From Acidimicrobiales bacterium (GTDB taxonomy: Bacteria; Actinomycetota; Acidimicrobiia; Acidimicrobiales; Poriferisodaliceae): 7,447 nucleotides of DNA. Made by a program: the position numbers and the translations under genes. The stretch lies in contig JAHDHM010000168.1 in assembly GCA_020631315.1 (NCBI GenBank), positions 1-7,447 of the forward strand. Reading direction: 5' to 3'. The notes under the pieces are model-generated. The model was not told the DNA's origin. It was given only the letters and a program-made list of their open reading frames with translations, and made no database searches. Of this stretch, positions 1 to 6,266 are shown in pieces. Positions within the stretch are counted from its first letter, which is position 1. The number at the start of each line of letters is the position of its first letter.

Positions 1-1
1 C

Positions 2-1078
2 CGTGGCGACCGCATGGCTGTCCGTGCCAACGCCGACACCGGCGACGACGCCGCGGTCGCCCGTGGGTTCGGAGCAGAGGGCATCGGCCTGTGTCGCACT
101 GAGCACATGTTCCTCGCCGAGAACCGGCTGCCGATCATGCGCCAGATGATCCTCGCCGAGTCGCCGGCCAAGGAGAAGATGGCGCTCACCCGTCTGCGGT
201 TGGCGCAGCGGGAGGACTTCGTCTCGATCCTCGAGGCGATGGACGGCCTGCCGGTGACGATCCGGCTGCTCGACCCGCCGCTGCACGAGTTCCTGCCGGA
301 CCTCGAGGAGCTGGTCGTCGCCGAGGCTCGTGGGGAGCTCGACGCCGACGGTGCGGCGCTGCTCGCTGCCGCGCGGGAGTGGCACGAGGTCAACCCGATG
401 ATCGGCACCCGTGGTGTCCGGCTGGCGTGGTTGAAACCGGGCCTCTACGAGATGCAGGTCACGGCGCTCGTCGAGGCGGTGCAGCAGCGCCTCGCCGCGG
501 GCGGCGACCCGCAGGTCGAGATCATGATCCCGCTGACTGTCAACGGACCCGAGCTGGCAGGGGCGCGGGCATGGGTCGAGTCGGCGTTGGCCGGCAGCGA
601 TGTCGAGGCGGGCCACATCACCATCGGCACGATGATCGAGACGCCTCGGGCCGCCTTGGATGCCGGCGAGCTGGCTCGCCACGCCGACTTCTTCAGCTTC
701 GGCACCAACGATCTGACCCAGCTCACGTTCGGCTTCAGCCGCGACGACGTCGAGAGCCGCCTCATGCCGCGGTACCTGGAACGGGGTCTGTTGCCGGCGA
801 ACCCGTTCGAGCAGCTCGACCGGTCCGGGGTCGGCAAGCTGGTCGGCCAGGCGGCGTCGGATGGTCGGGCGGAGCGTCGCGATCTCAAGCTCGGTGTCTG
901 TGGTGAGCACGGCGGAGACCCGTCGAGCATCGAGCACTTCGTGCGGTGCGGGCTCGACTACGTGAGCTGTTCGCCGTACCGCGTGCCGGTGGCCCGGATG
1001 GCCGTCGCCCAGGCGCTGGTGCTCGTCGATGCCGAGGAGCGTCCGGTCGCCGGCGCCGCATGGGACGACCTCGGCTGA
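2..1078 (+). CDS. ppdK: Pyruvate, phosphate dikinase, C-terminal part (5' end outside window)
   Basis: The enzyme interconverts pyruvate + ATP + Pi and phosphoenolpyruvate + AMP + PPi in the cytoplasm. The frame is open from base 2, so the 358 visible residues are the C-terminal PEP/pyruvate-binding TIM barrel; the ATP-grasp and phosphohistidine domains lie upstream. Counting from the ATG at base 14, the visible motifs are GLCRTEHMF (R28), TIRLLDPPLHEF (R84), NPMIGTRG, GTMIETPRA (E209), FFSFGTNDLTQ (N232, D233) and GVCGEHGGDP (C296). These fit the substrate and catalytic residues R561, R617, E745, N768, D769 and C831 of the Clostridium symbiosum enzyme at a nearly constant offset of 533-536, so the active half looks intact and without large indels. 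The ATG at 14 is internal, not the start. It ends 52 bases before dnaG. The related PTS enzyme I and PEP synthase are less likely given the GLCRTEHMF and LLDPPLHEF wording. Confidence 0.96.
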   Translation, partial: RGDRMAVRANADTGDDAAVARGFGAEGIGLCRTEHMFLAENRLPIMRQMILAESPAKEKMALTRLRLAQREDFVSILEAMDGLPVTIRLLDPPLHEFLPDLEELVVAEARGELDADGAALLAAAREWHEVNPMIGTRGVRLAWLKPGLYEMQVTALVEAVQQRLAAGGDPQVEIMIPLTVNGPELAGARAWVESALAGSDVEAGHITIGTMIETPRAALDAGELARHADFFSFGTNDLTQLTFGFSRDDVESRLMPRYLERGLLPANPFEQLDRSGVGKLVGQAASDGRAERRDLKLGVCGEHGGDPSSIEHFVRCGLDYVSCSPYRVPVARMAVAQALVLVDAEERPVAGAAWDDLG

Positions 1079-1110
1079 GGGCGAACGCAGGTTCGGGTCG
1101 GCCGGTCCGC

Positions 1111-1120
1111 TTGCTAGCGT
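1111..1120 (+). promoter_or_regulatory. Putative extended -10 promoter element of dnaG (TTGCTAGCGT)
   Basis: Within the 52-base gap between ppdK and dnaG, TGC directly precedes TAGCGT, which fits an extended -10 (TGn + TAnnnT, the loose actinobacterial hexamer). No convincing -35 is present; TTCGGG at 1092-1097 is 17 bases upstream but matches poorly, as is tolerated at extended -10 promoters. The predicted start of transcription is about 1127, giving a leader of only a few bases or a leaderless mRNA. That would agree with the lack of a well-spaced Shine-Dalgarno site before the dnaG ATG. The same 10-mer recurs before rpoD at 3087-3096. This is inferred from sequence only. Confidence 0.5.
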
Positions 1121-1130
1121 CGCGGGCAGG

Positions 1131-3122
1131 ATGGGCATCCACGCCGAGGACATCGAGAAGGTCCGTGACGGGGCCGACATCGTCGGGGTCGTGAGCCAGT
1201 TCGTCGCGCTCCGCAAGACCGGCAACAACTGGATGGGTCTGTGCCCGTTCCATGGCGAGAAGTCGCCGTCGTTCTCGGTCTCGGCCGAGAAGGGCTTCTA
1301 CTACTGCTTCGGCTGTCAGCGCAGCGGCGACGTCATCTCGTTCGTGGAGGAGATGGAGGGTCTCGACTTCCCCGGCGCCATGGAGTGGCTGGCCGCGAAG
1401 CAGGGCCTCGTCCTTCGTTACGAGGAGAGCGGGGCCGACTCGGCCCGCCGGTCGCGACGCAAACGCCAGCACGAGCTGCTGGGAGCTGCGGGCGAGTTCT
1501 ACCACCAGCGCCTCCTCGCCGGCGCCGACGCGGGCCGTGCCCGTGGTTATCTCCGGAGCCGGGGGTACGACAAGGAGACCGTGGAGCAGTTCCAGCTCGG
1601 TTACGCACCCGGCGGTTGGGACGAGCTCGCGCGCCACCTGCAGGTGAGCTCCGGTGATCTCGAGCGAGCGGGTCTCGGGTTCGTGAACCGGCGTCGCAAG
1701 CAGCAGGACTTCTTCCGTGACCGGGTGATGTTCCCGATCTTCGACGCCAACGGCAACGCCGTCGGTTTCGGAGGGCGCCAGCTGCCGGAGGGCGAGCCGC
1801 CGAAGTACAAGAACTCGGCGCAGTCCGACGTGTACGACAAGTCTCGTGTGCTCTACGCCCTGAACTGGGCGAAGAAGGACGCGGTCGCGAAGAACCAGAT
1901 CATCGTGTGCGAGGGCTACACGGACGTCATCGGCTACTTCCGGGCAGGGTTGCCCAGGGCGGTGGCCACGTGCGGCACGTCGCTCACCGAAGAGCACGTG
2001 CGTCTGATGAAGAAGTTCGCGTCGACGGTCGTGTTGTCGTTCGACGCCGACGGTGCCGGCAAGGCCGCCGCCGATCGCTTCTACGAGTGGGAGCGGGCCT
2101 ACGAGATCGAGGTGCGTGTGGCGGCGTTGCCCGATGGCGCCGATCCGGGCGAGCTCGCGGAGCACGAGGACGGGCCGGCACAGCTGCAGGCGGCCATCGA
2201 CGGTGCGGTGCCGTTCCTGAAATACCGGATCGATCGGGCGCTGGCGGCCGAGTCGTTGGACACTCCCGAAGGTCGCGCTCGTGCTGCCGAGACCGCCATC
2301 GCTGTCGTCGCCGAGCACCCGAACGAGCTGCTGCGTGACCAGTACGTGATGGAGGTCGCATCCCAGACTCGGATGGAGCCGCACCGTCTCCGGCAGATGT
2401 TGCAGCGGCTGCCGCTCGGCCGCCCACGTCAGGTGCCGAACCAACAGCGTCAGGTGCCGAACCAACAGCAAGGTGGGCGCAACACGCCACGCCGAACCGA
2501 ACAGCACCGAACCGAGCAGCGCCGTGCCGAGCCGGGGCCCGCGGGCGAACCGTGGTCGGCCAACGAGCCGCCGCTGTATTACGACGACGACCCCGAGCTC
2601 ATGGGCTCAGCGCCGTCTGGTGGCGGCAGCGGGTTCACCGGTGGACGGTTCAGCGGAGGTCGCCCCGGGGCGACTCGTTTCGATGCGATCGACGTGCGGG
2701 AGCAGGAGCTGATCCGTCTGCTGATCCATCGCGCCGAGCACGTCGGCCCGCGTGCGCATCGCTGTCTGTTCACGTCGTCGGTCACGATCCGTGCCTTCGA
2801 GCTGGTCACGCAGGAGGGCTGGGAACGTCGCCTCGACGACGAACCGGAGGCCGTCGCCGATCTGTTGCGCCGTCTGTCGTTGGAGCCGGTGGCCGACGGC
2901 GTCGACCCGATCGAAGACCTCGGCTGGGTCGTGCGCGACGCGGCGAACCGTGCGCGGCGCGATCTCGCGGCAGAGGTCGGCAATGATCTCGAGATGGCAC
3001 GCGAGGCGCAGCCGTTGCTTCAGTGGCTCGCCGATCGGACCGAGGAACTCCAGAGCACCGATCTGCGGCTACCGGCCATCGAGGCGTTGCTAGCGTGGCT
3101 GATCGACGAGGACGGGGGGTGA
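1131..3122 (+). CDS. dnaG: DNA primase DnaG
   Basis: DnaG synthesises RNA primers at the replication fork and docks on the replicative helicase. The product is 663 aa, slightly longer than typical. An N-terminal CHC2 zinc finger has ligands C38, H41, C59 and C62. The catalytic core follows, with the basic stretch [12 protein letters not shown] and GFGGRQL (about 194-217) and a TOPRIM domain with EGYTDV (E261) and FDADGAG (D305, D307) as the metal-binding acids. Residues about 429-514 form a Gln/Arg/Pro/Gly-rich linker containing an exact 7-residue tandem repeat. Residues about 515-663 are a helical domain in the position of the helicase-binding domain. The start at ATG 1131 was chosen because [11 protein letters not shown] matches the usual DnaG N-terminus; an upstream in-frame ATG at 1029 would add 34 residues lying inside ppdK. 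The purine-rich GGGCAGG abuts the ATG and is badly spaced for a ribosome site. rpoD begins one base after the stop. Confidence 0.97.
   Translation: MGIHAEDIEKVRDGADIVGVVSQFVALRKTGNNWMGLCPFHGEKSPSFSVSAEKGFYYCFGCQRSGDVISFVEEMEGLDFPGAMEWLAAKQGLVLRYEESGADSARRSRRKRQHELLGAAGEFYHQRLLAGADAGRARGYLRSRGYDKETVEQFQLGYAPGGWDELARHLQVSSGDLERAGLGFVNRRRKQQDFFRDRVMFPIFDANGNAVGFGGRQLPEGEPPKYKNSAQSDVYDKSRVLYALNWAKKDAVAKNQIIVCEGYTDVIGYFRAGLPRAVATCGTSLTEEHVRLMKKFASTVVLSFDADGAGKAAADRFYEWERAYEIEVRVAALPDGADPGELAEHEDGPAQLQAAIDGAVPFLKYRIDRALAAESLDTPEGRARAAETAIAVVAEHPNELLRDQYVMEVASQTRMEPHRLRQMLQRLPLGRPRQVPNQQRQVPNQQQGGRNTPRRTEQHRTEQRRAEPGPAGEPWSANEPPLYYDDDPELMGSAPSGGGSGFTGGRFSGGRPGATRFDAIDVREQELIRLLIHRAEHVGPRAHRCLFTSSVTIRAFELVTQEGWERRLDDEPEAVADLLRRLSLEPVADGVDPIEDLGWVVRDAANRARRDLAAEVGNDLEMAREAQPLLQWLADRTEELQSTDLRLPAIEALLAWLIDEDGG
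2427..2468 (+). repeat. Perfect 21-bp tandem duplication in the dnaG linker
   Basis: Two identical 21-base units (2427-2447 and 2448-2468) lie head to tail and each encodes RQVPNQQ, at residues 433-446 of DnaG. Just downstream, a diverged repeat encodes [10 protein letters not shown] (residues 455-464). The unit length is a multiple of three, so the frame is kept. Exact identity at all 21 bases, including silent positions, points to a recent slippage duplication in a flexible linker between the TOPRIM core and the C-terminal domain. Confidence 0.95.
3087..3096 (+). promoter_or_regulatory. Putative internal extended -10 promoter of rpoD (TTGCTAGCGT)
   Basis: This is an exact copy of the 10-mer found before dnaG. 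It lies inside the last codons of dnaG (reading Leu-Leu-Ala plus the first base of Trp) and ends 27 bases before the rpoD ATG. Read as an extended -10 (TGC + TAGCGT) it would start transcription near 3103 and leave a leader of about 20 bases that includes a Shine-Dalgarno-like site. No -35 box is evident. An internal promoter would let rpoD be expressed apart from dnaG, as is known for the macromolecular-synthesis operon of other bacteria. Function here is inferred. Confidence 0.42.
3115..3122 (+). promoter_or_regulatory. Ribosome binding site of rpoD overlapping the dnaG stop codon
   Basis: GGGGGTGA matches the anti-Shine-Dalgarno complement GGAGGTGA at 7 of 8 positions, and its G-run ends 4 bases before the rpoD ATG. 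Its last three bases are the dnaG TGA stop. A ribosome ending dnaG therefore sits on the rpoD initiation region, which suggests translational coupling. Confidence 0.6.
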
Positions 3123-3123
3123 G

Positions 3124-4107
3124 ATGGGCGACGTGTTGGACCGGCGACGAGCTCGTCGCGCAGCCCTGAGCCGCACCGGCTCCAGCGACCCCGTCAAGCA
3201 GTACCTGGGCGAGATCGGCCAGGTGTCGCTGCTCAGTCGCGAGGAAGAGGTGGCGATCGCCGAACGCATCGCCGTCGGCTCTGAGGCGGCGAAGAAGCTC
3301 GAGCAGATCGATGCGCCGGAGAGCTGCCCGCTGGTCGACGCAGCCACCATCTCGGTGTGGCGAGCCGAGAAAGCCGACGGCGAGGTGGCCTTCGAACATC
3401 TGTGCTCGGCGAACCTCCGACTCGTCGTGTCGGTCGCGAAGCGGTACGTGGGTCGCGGGATGGTCCTGCTCGACCTCGTGCAGGAGGGCAACCTCGGTCT
3501 GATGCGTGCGGTCGAGAAGTTCGATCACCCGAAGGGCTTCAAGTTCTCGACCTATGCGACGTGGTGGATCCGCCAGTCGATCACCCGTGCGATCGCCGAT
3601 CAGTCCCGGACCATCCGCCTGCCGGCTCACATGGTCGACCTGCTCAACCGGGTGACCCGGATCCAACGTGAGCTGGTGCAGGAGTTCGGCCGGGAGCCGA
3701 CGGTCGAGGAGGTCGCCCGGATCGCCGACCTCGACGTGGTGAAGGTCCGAGATCTGCTGCAGATGTCGCAGGATCCGCTCAGCCTCGACTCGCCACGCGG
3801 TGACGAGGAGGATGCGAGCCTCGCGGACTTCATCTCGGACGAGACCGCGGCCCTGCCTGCCGACATCGCCACCAAGCACCTGCTGCAGACCGAAGTCCAG
3901 GAGGTCCTGGCGGATCTCGGCGAGCGGGAGGCGGCCATCGTCGCCCGCCGGTTCGGCCTCGGCGGGGCCAAACCGCTGACGCTCGAAGAGGTCGGCAAGG
4001 AGTTCGGCGTGACCCGTGAGCGGGTGCGTCAGATCGAGGCCAAGACCCTCGCCAAGCTGCGTCACCCGCAGCGGTCGGCTCGTCTGAAGGAGTATCTGGA
4101 GAACTGA
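3124..4107 (+). CDS. rpoD: RNA polymerase sigma-70 factor, primary-type (RpoD/SigA-like)
   Basis: The 327-aa protein directs RNA polymerase to promoters. Region 1.2 starts at about 21 ([11 protein letters not shown]). Region 2 spans about 96-170, with [13 protein letters not shown], the core-binding [18 protein letters not shown] and the melting segment [18 protein letters not shown]151 and T154 match the -10-reading pair Q437/T440 of E. coli. Region 3 spans about 171-250, with the finger-like [16 protein letters not shown]. Region 4 spans about 253-318, ending in the -35 helix [20 protein letters not shown]. There is no region 1.1 and only a 20-residue basic N-terminus, unlike the long acidic tails of many actinobacterial primary sigmas. 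Position next to dnaG argues for the primary sigma. However, [12 protein letters not shown] in place of the usual IPVHMVExINKL leaves a group 2 paralogue possible. The start is supported by the Shine-Dalgarno site overlapping the dnaG stop. Confidence 0.92.
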   Translation: MGDVLDRRRARRAALSRTGSSDPVKQYLGEIGQVSLLSREEEVAIAERIAVGSEAAKKLEQIDAPESCPLVDAATISVWRAEKADGEVAFEHLCSANLRLVVSVAKRYVGRGMVLLDLVQEGNLGLMRAVEKFDHPKGFKFSTYATWWIRQSITRAIADQSRTIRLPAHMVDLLNRVTRIQRELVQEFGREPTVEEVARIADLDVVKVRDLLQMSQDPLSLDSPRGDEEDASLADFISDETAALPADIATKHLLQTEVQEVLADLGEREAAIVARRFGLGGAKPLTLEEVGKEFGVTRERVRQIEAKTLAKLRHPQRSARLKEYLEN

Positions 4108-4130
4108 TCGAGTTCCCCGGCTGCACCCGC

Positions 4131-4136
4131 TATATT
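4131..4136 (+). promoter_or_regulatory. Putative -10 box of the tRNA-Asn gene (TATATT)
   Basis: TATATT matches the TATAAT consensus at 5 of 6 positions and sits in an unusually A/T-rich patch for this DNA, in the 42-base gap after rpoD. Transcription would start near 4143, leaving a leader of about 7 bases before the mature tRNA 5' end. The -35 is weak (TCGAGT, 4108-4113, spacer 17). Read-through from rpoD could also supply the tRNA. Confidence 0.55.
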
Positions 4137-4149
4137 CACTTTTCGCCCT

Positions 4150-4225
4150 TCCGGGGTAGCTCAGTTGGCAGAGCGTCGGACTGTTAATCCGCAGGTCGTG
4201 GGTTCGAGCCCCACCCCCGGAGCCA
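4150..4225 (+). tRNA. tRNA-Asn (anticodon GTT), CCA encoded
   Basis: The sequence folds into a full cloverleaf. The acceptor stem is 7 bp (4150-4156 with 4215-4221), with discriminator G4222 and an encoded CCA at 4223-4225. The D-arm is GCTC/GAGC (4159-4162 with 4171-4174). The anticodon loop CTGTTAA (4181-4187) gives anticodon GTT at 4183-4185, reading Asn AAC/AAU. The variable loop AGGTC is at 4193-4197. The T-arm is GTGGG/CCCAC around TTCGAGC (4198-4214). Four of the five anticodon-stem pairs are Watson-Crick; the top pair (4176 with 4192, positions 27-43) is a T-C mismatch. The gene lies downstream of rpoD on the same strand and may have its own promoter. Confidence 0.97.
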
Positions 4226-4233
4226 GATTCGAG

Positions 4234-4275
4234 AGAGCCCCAGGCGCCGACGTAGGTCGATCCGCCTGGGGCTCT
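4234..4275. terminator. Perfect 13-bp inverted repeat, probable bidirectional terminator
   Basis: AGAGCCCCAGGCG (4234-4246) is exactly complementary to CGCCTGGGGCTCT (4263-4275). The 16-base interval can form a further 4-bp stem (4248-4251 with 4256-4259) closed by a GTAG tetraloop. The hairpin starts 8 bases after the tRNA CCA end and lies 5 bases past the stop codon of the convergent minus-strand gene, where a shared terminator would be expected. Neither side has a clear T-run, so it is a non-canonical (I-shaped) hairpin and may need help from other factors. Confidence 0.7.
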
Positions 4276-4280
4276 GTCGT

Positions 4281-6266
4281 TCACCAGTGCCCTGAAGACT
4301 CGATGGTTCGCTCCATCCGCCGTGACCAGCGGACCATGGCCGAGCCGGCGAGGATCAGGCTGCTGCCCGACAGCAGCCCGGTCGAGGTCTCGATGCCCGT
4401 ACCGGGTATGCCGCCCTGCACCGGCGCGCTGAGGGTGACCTCGTTGTTCGTGAGGTCGGGTTCGGGGAGCGCGCCGACCGCGACGGCGTGGGCTCGAGCG
4501 TCGCTGTCCTTGGGGCCGATGACGCTCGTGAGCAGTTGCAGCGGGGGAGTGGATTCGCCCGGTGCCACCGGTCCGAGGAAGAAGCACCTGATCCGGTTCG
4601 GGTTGTTCGAGCAGGACCAGCCGAGGCTGCCGGCGCCGAGCGAGCGGTAGGCGGCCGAGAAGTCGACGGTCAGCTCGACCGGACCCGGGTCCGTGGTGAC
4701 GCCGAGATTGGAGACCACCGCGGTGAACAGCACGTCGGATTCTTGGGCCGGCTCGTCCGGCGTGGAGAAGGCGAGTGCGAGGTCGTGGACGGCTGTGGCT
4801 TCGTCGTCCCGGTAGTCGACGTCACTGCGCGGAGGGTCGTCGTCGGCCACGTCGCCGTCGTCGTCGGGGAGCGCGGACGGTACGTCGATGATGCCGTTCG
4901 GGTCGGTCCACCCCTGGTCGATCCCGCCCGTCTCGACTGCGTTGTCGAGTCCGTTCAGACCGATGTTGCCCGAGAGTGACAGGCCGGCTTCGGTGGTGTC
5001 GTCAGGGCCGTCGTCGTCGCTGTCGAGGTCGAGGTGATCGGGTACACCGTCGCCATCGGTGTCGCGCGGCGACAGCCCGATGAGATAGGCGGAGTTCACG
5101 CCGCGGTTCGCAGCGTAGGTCGCCGTCGAGTCGGCGGCCGGTGCGACGTAGCCGATGGTTCGTTGTGCCTCGACGTTGTCGGGGATGCCGTCGCCGTCGC
5201 TGTCGAGGTCGAGGAAGTCGTCGATGCCGTCGGCGTCGTCATCACCTGGTTCCGTACCGGTTCCGAAGACGTCGATGAGCCCGTCGCTGTCCCCGTCGGG
5301 TGACTCGGACGGCGAGATCATCCCGTCCCCGTTGGTGTCCAACGCGACGACGGCGGGGTCGGCGCCGCTCTCGACGAGGTCCGAGATGCCGTCGTTGTCG
5401 CTGTCGAGGTCGTGGCAGTCGATGACGCCGTCGCCATCCGTGTCGATCGCCGTTCCCTTCGGGAAGCCGAGGGTGCCGTCGTTGCCGAAGCCGGCGATCT
5501 CGATCTCGACGAACCGAGGGTCCTTGCCGGTGCCGTCGAAGGTGGACTCGATGACGATGTGGTCGAAGGGTGCGGGCGACGTGACGTTCGTCGGATAGAC
5601 GACCGGGGCCATGATCTCGACAGGGCTGTAGGCGGAGTGGACGACCGTGCCAGGGCCCGAGCCCGCGGGATAGCCAGGGTTGCCGTCGTAGAACGAGATC
5701 GTCACGCCCACGGGGCTGTAGTCGCCGTCACGGACCTCGGTGTCGCCGTCGCCGTTGACGTCGAAGTCCTCGGCCTCGAGCACGCCGTCGCCGTCGCGAT
5801 CCCAGTACGTGTGGTCGACGCCCGACGCGAGGAGGCTGTCGACGATGTCCTGGGCGTCGTCGCCGTCGGCGTCGTCGTTCTCGACGTAGAGCGTGAACGG
5901 CGTGCCCGCGGGCATGGTCTCGCTCAGCCGCATGGTGAGCACGTTGTCGCCAGGGTCGTCGGACTGATGGATCCGCAGGTCCTTGTTGCCGGTGTGGGAG
6001 ATGTCGCCGTCGAACAGCAGCGGGATCTCGGCGAGTGACAGGTGATTCGGGACGTGGATCGTCGAGAAGGTCACGAAGCTCTCGAGACACTCCTCGGCGT
6101 CGGGGATGCCGTCGTTGTCGTCGTCGGCGTCCACGTTGTCCGGGATGCCGTCGTCGTCGAGGTCCCCGGGCGCGGACAGCGCCGGGACGCCTGCGACGGT
6201 GAGCAGCAGGACGACCCCGAGGATCGGGAACCGGAGGGCCGACGCAGCGCGCCGCAACACGCTCAC
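4281..6266 (-). CDS. Secreted, sortase-anchored calcium-repeat surface protein
   Basis: No named gene is recognised. The 661-aa product has an N-terminal signal peptide (basic RR, hydrophobic 12-28, possible cleavage near 32). TSP3-type calcium loops follow (35-59). Residues about 61-265 resemble a beta-sandwich, interrupted by two adjacent EF-type loops (DRDGDG from 156, DVNGDG from 169). Three further TSP3 modules with a DLDSD core lie at 275-426, plus an EF-type loop DTNGDGMISPSE (310-321). Residues 494-615 look like a DUF11-type Ig-like domain with C552 and C561. The C-terminus is a sorting signal: IPGTG (620-624), a hydrophobic stretch (about 630-646) and the basic tail RRMER. The likely location is the cell wall, with calcium stiffening the Asp-rich part; an adhesive or structural role is inferred. 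The start is a GTG at 6266-6264 overlapping the upstream gene's TGA; a GTG at codon 3 is an alternative. No strong Shine-Dalgarno site is present, so coupled translation is likely. No catalytic motif was recognised. Confidence 0.88.
   Translation of the reverse strand: MSVLRRAASALRFPILGVVLLLTVAGVPALSAPGDLDDDGIPDNVDADDDNDGIPDAEECLESFVTFSTIHVPNHLSLAEIPLLFDGDISHTGNKDLRIHQSDDPGDNVLTMRLSETMPAGTPFTLYVENDDADGDDAQDIVDSLLASGVDHTYWDRDGDGVLEAEDFDVNGDGDTEVRDGDYSPVGVTISFYDGNPGYPAGSGPGTVVHSAYSPVEIMAPVVYPTNVTSPAPFDHIVIESTFDGTGKDPRFVEIEIAGFGNDGTLGFPKGTAIDTDGDGVIDCHDLDSDNDGISDLVESGADPAVVALDTNGDGMISPSESPDGDSDGLIDVFGTGTEPGDDDADGIDDFLDLDSDGDGIPDNVEAQRTIGYVAPAADSTATYAANRGVNSAYLIGLSPRDTDGDGVPDHLDLDSDDDGPDDTTEAGLSLSGNIGLNGLDNAVETGGIDQGWTDPNGIIDVPSALPDDDGDVADDDPPRSDVDYRDDEATAVHDLALAFSTPDEPAQESDVLFTAVVSNLGVTTDPGPVELTVDFSAAYRSLGAGSLGWSCSNNPNRIRCFFLGPVAPGESTPPLQLLTSVIGPKDSDARAHAVAVGALPEPDLTNNEVTLSAPVQGGIPGTGIETSTGLLSGSSLILAGSAMVRWSRRMERTIESSGHW
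4989..5444 (-). repeat. Three TSP3-like calcium modules (DLDSD cores)
   Basis: Residues 275-426 of the minus-strand surface protein hold three modules with the pattern DxDxDGxxDxxDLDSDxDGxxDxxE. Their DLDSD cores begin near residues 286, 352 and 412, about 60-67 residues apart. At DNA level the 15-mer TCGCTGTCGAGGTCG (plus strand) recurs exactly at 5017-5031, 5197-5211 and 5398-5412. Clustered Asp side chains of this type bind calcium in thrombospondin type 3 repeats; here they probably form a rigid stalk. Confidence 0.85.

Noticed and set aside
1029..1130. Upstream ATG extending DnaG by 34 residues
   Set aside because: The extension overlaps the end of ppdK, has no primase homology, and the DnaG family normally begins at the MGI-D-E-V wording found at 1131.
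885..2507. 540-residue open frame on the minus strand across the ppdK/dnaG junction
   Set aside because: It is a shadow of strongly coding plus-strand genes in high-GC DNA; the translation is Arg/Leu/His-rich with no domain, while the plus strand shows intact PPDK and DnaG motifs.
2806..4587. 593-residue open frame on the minus strand across dnaG, rpoD and the tRNA
   Set aside because: It runs through the antisense of rpoD, the tRNA-Asn and the terminator hairpin and has no recognisable domain; it is a GC-driven antisense frame.
4165..4650. 161-residue plus-strand frame starting inside the tRNA
   Set aside because: It begins within the tRNA-Asn, crosses the hairpin and is antisense to the surface-protein C-terminus; the translation has no domain.
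5727..5801. Dockerin domain in the 661-aa protein
   Set aside because: The two DxDxDG/DxNxDG loops are directly adjacent (start-to-start 13 residues) without the helices between them that a dockerin needs.
4830..5870. Dense GTCGTCG/GCCGTCG runs suggesting a microsatellite or CRISPR-like array
   Set aside because: The runs are codons for Asp/Gly in calcium-binding loops with irregular spacing; there are no constant repeats with unique spacers.
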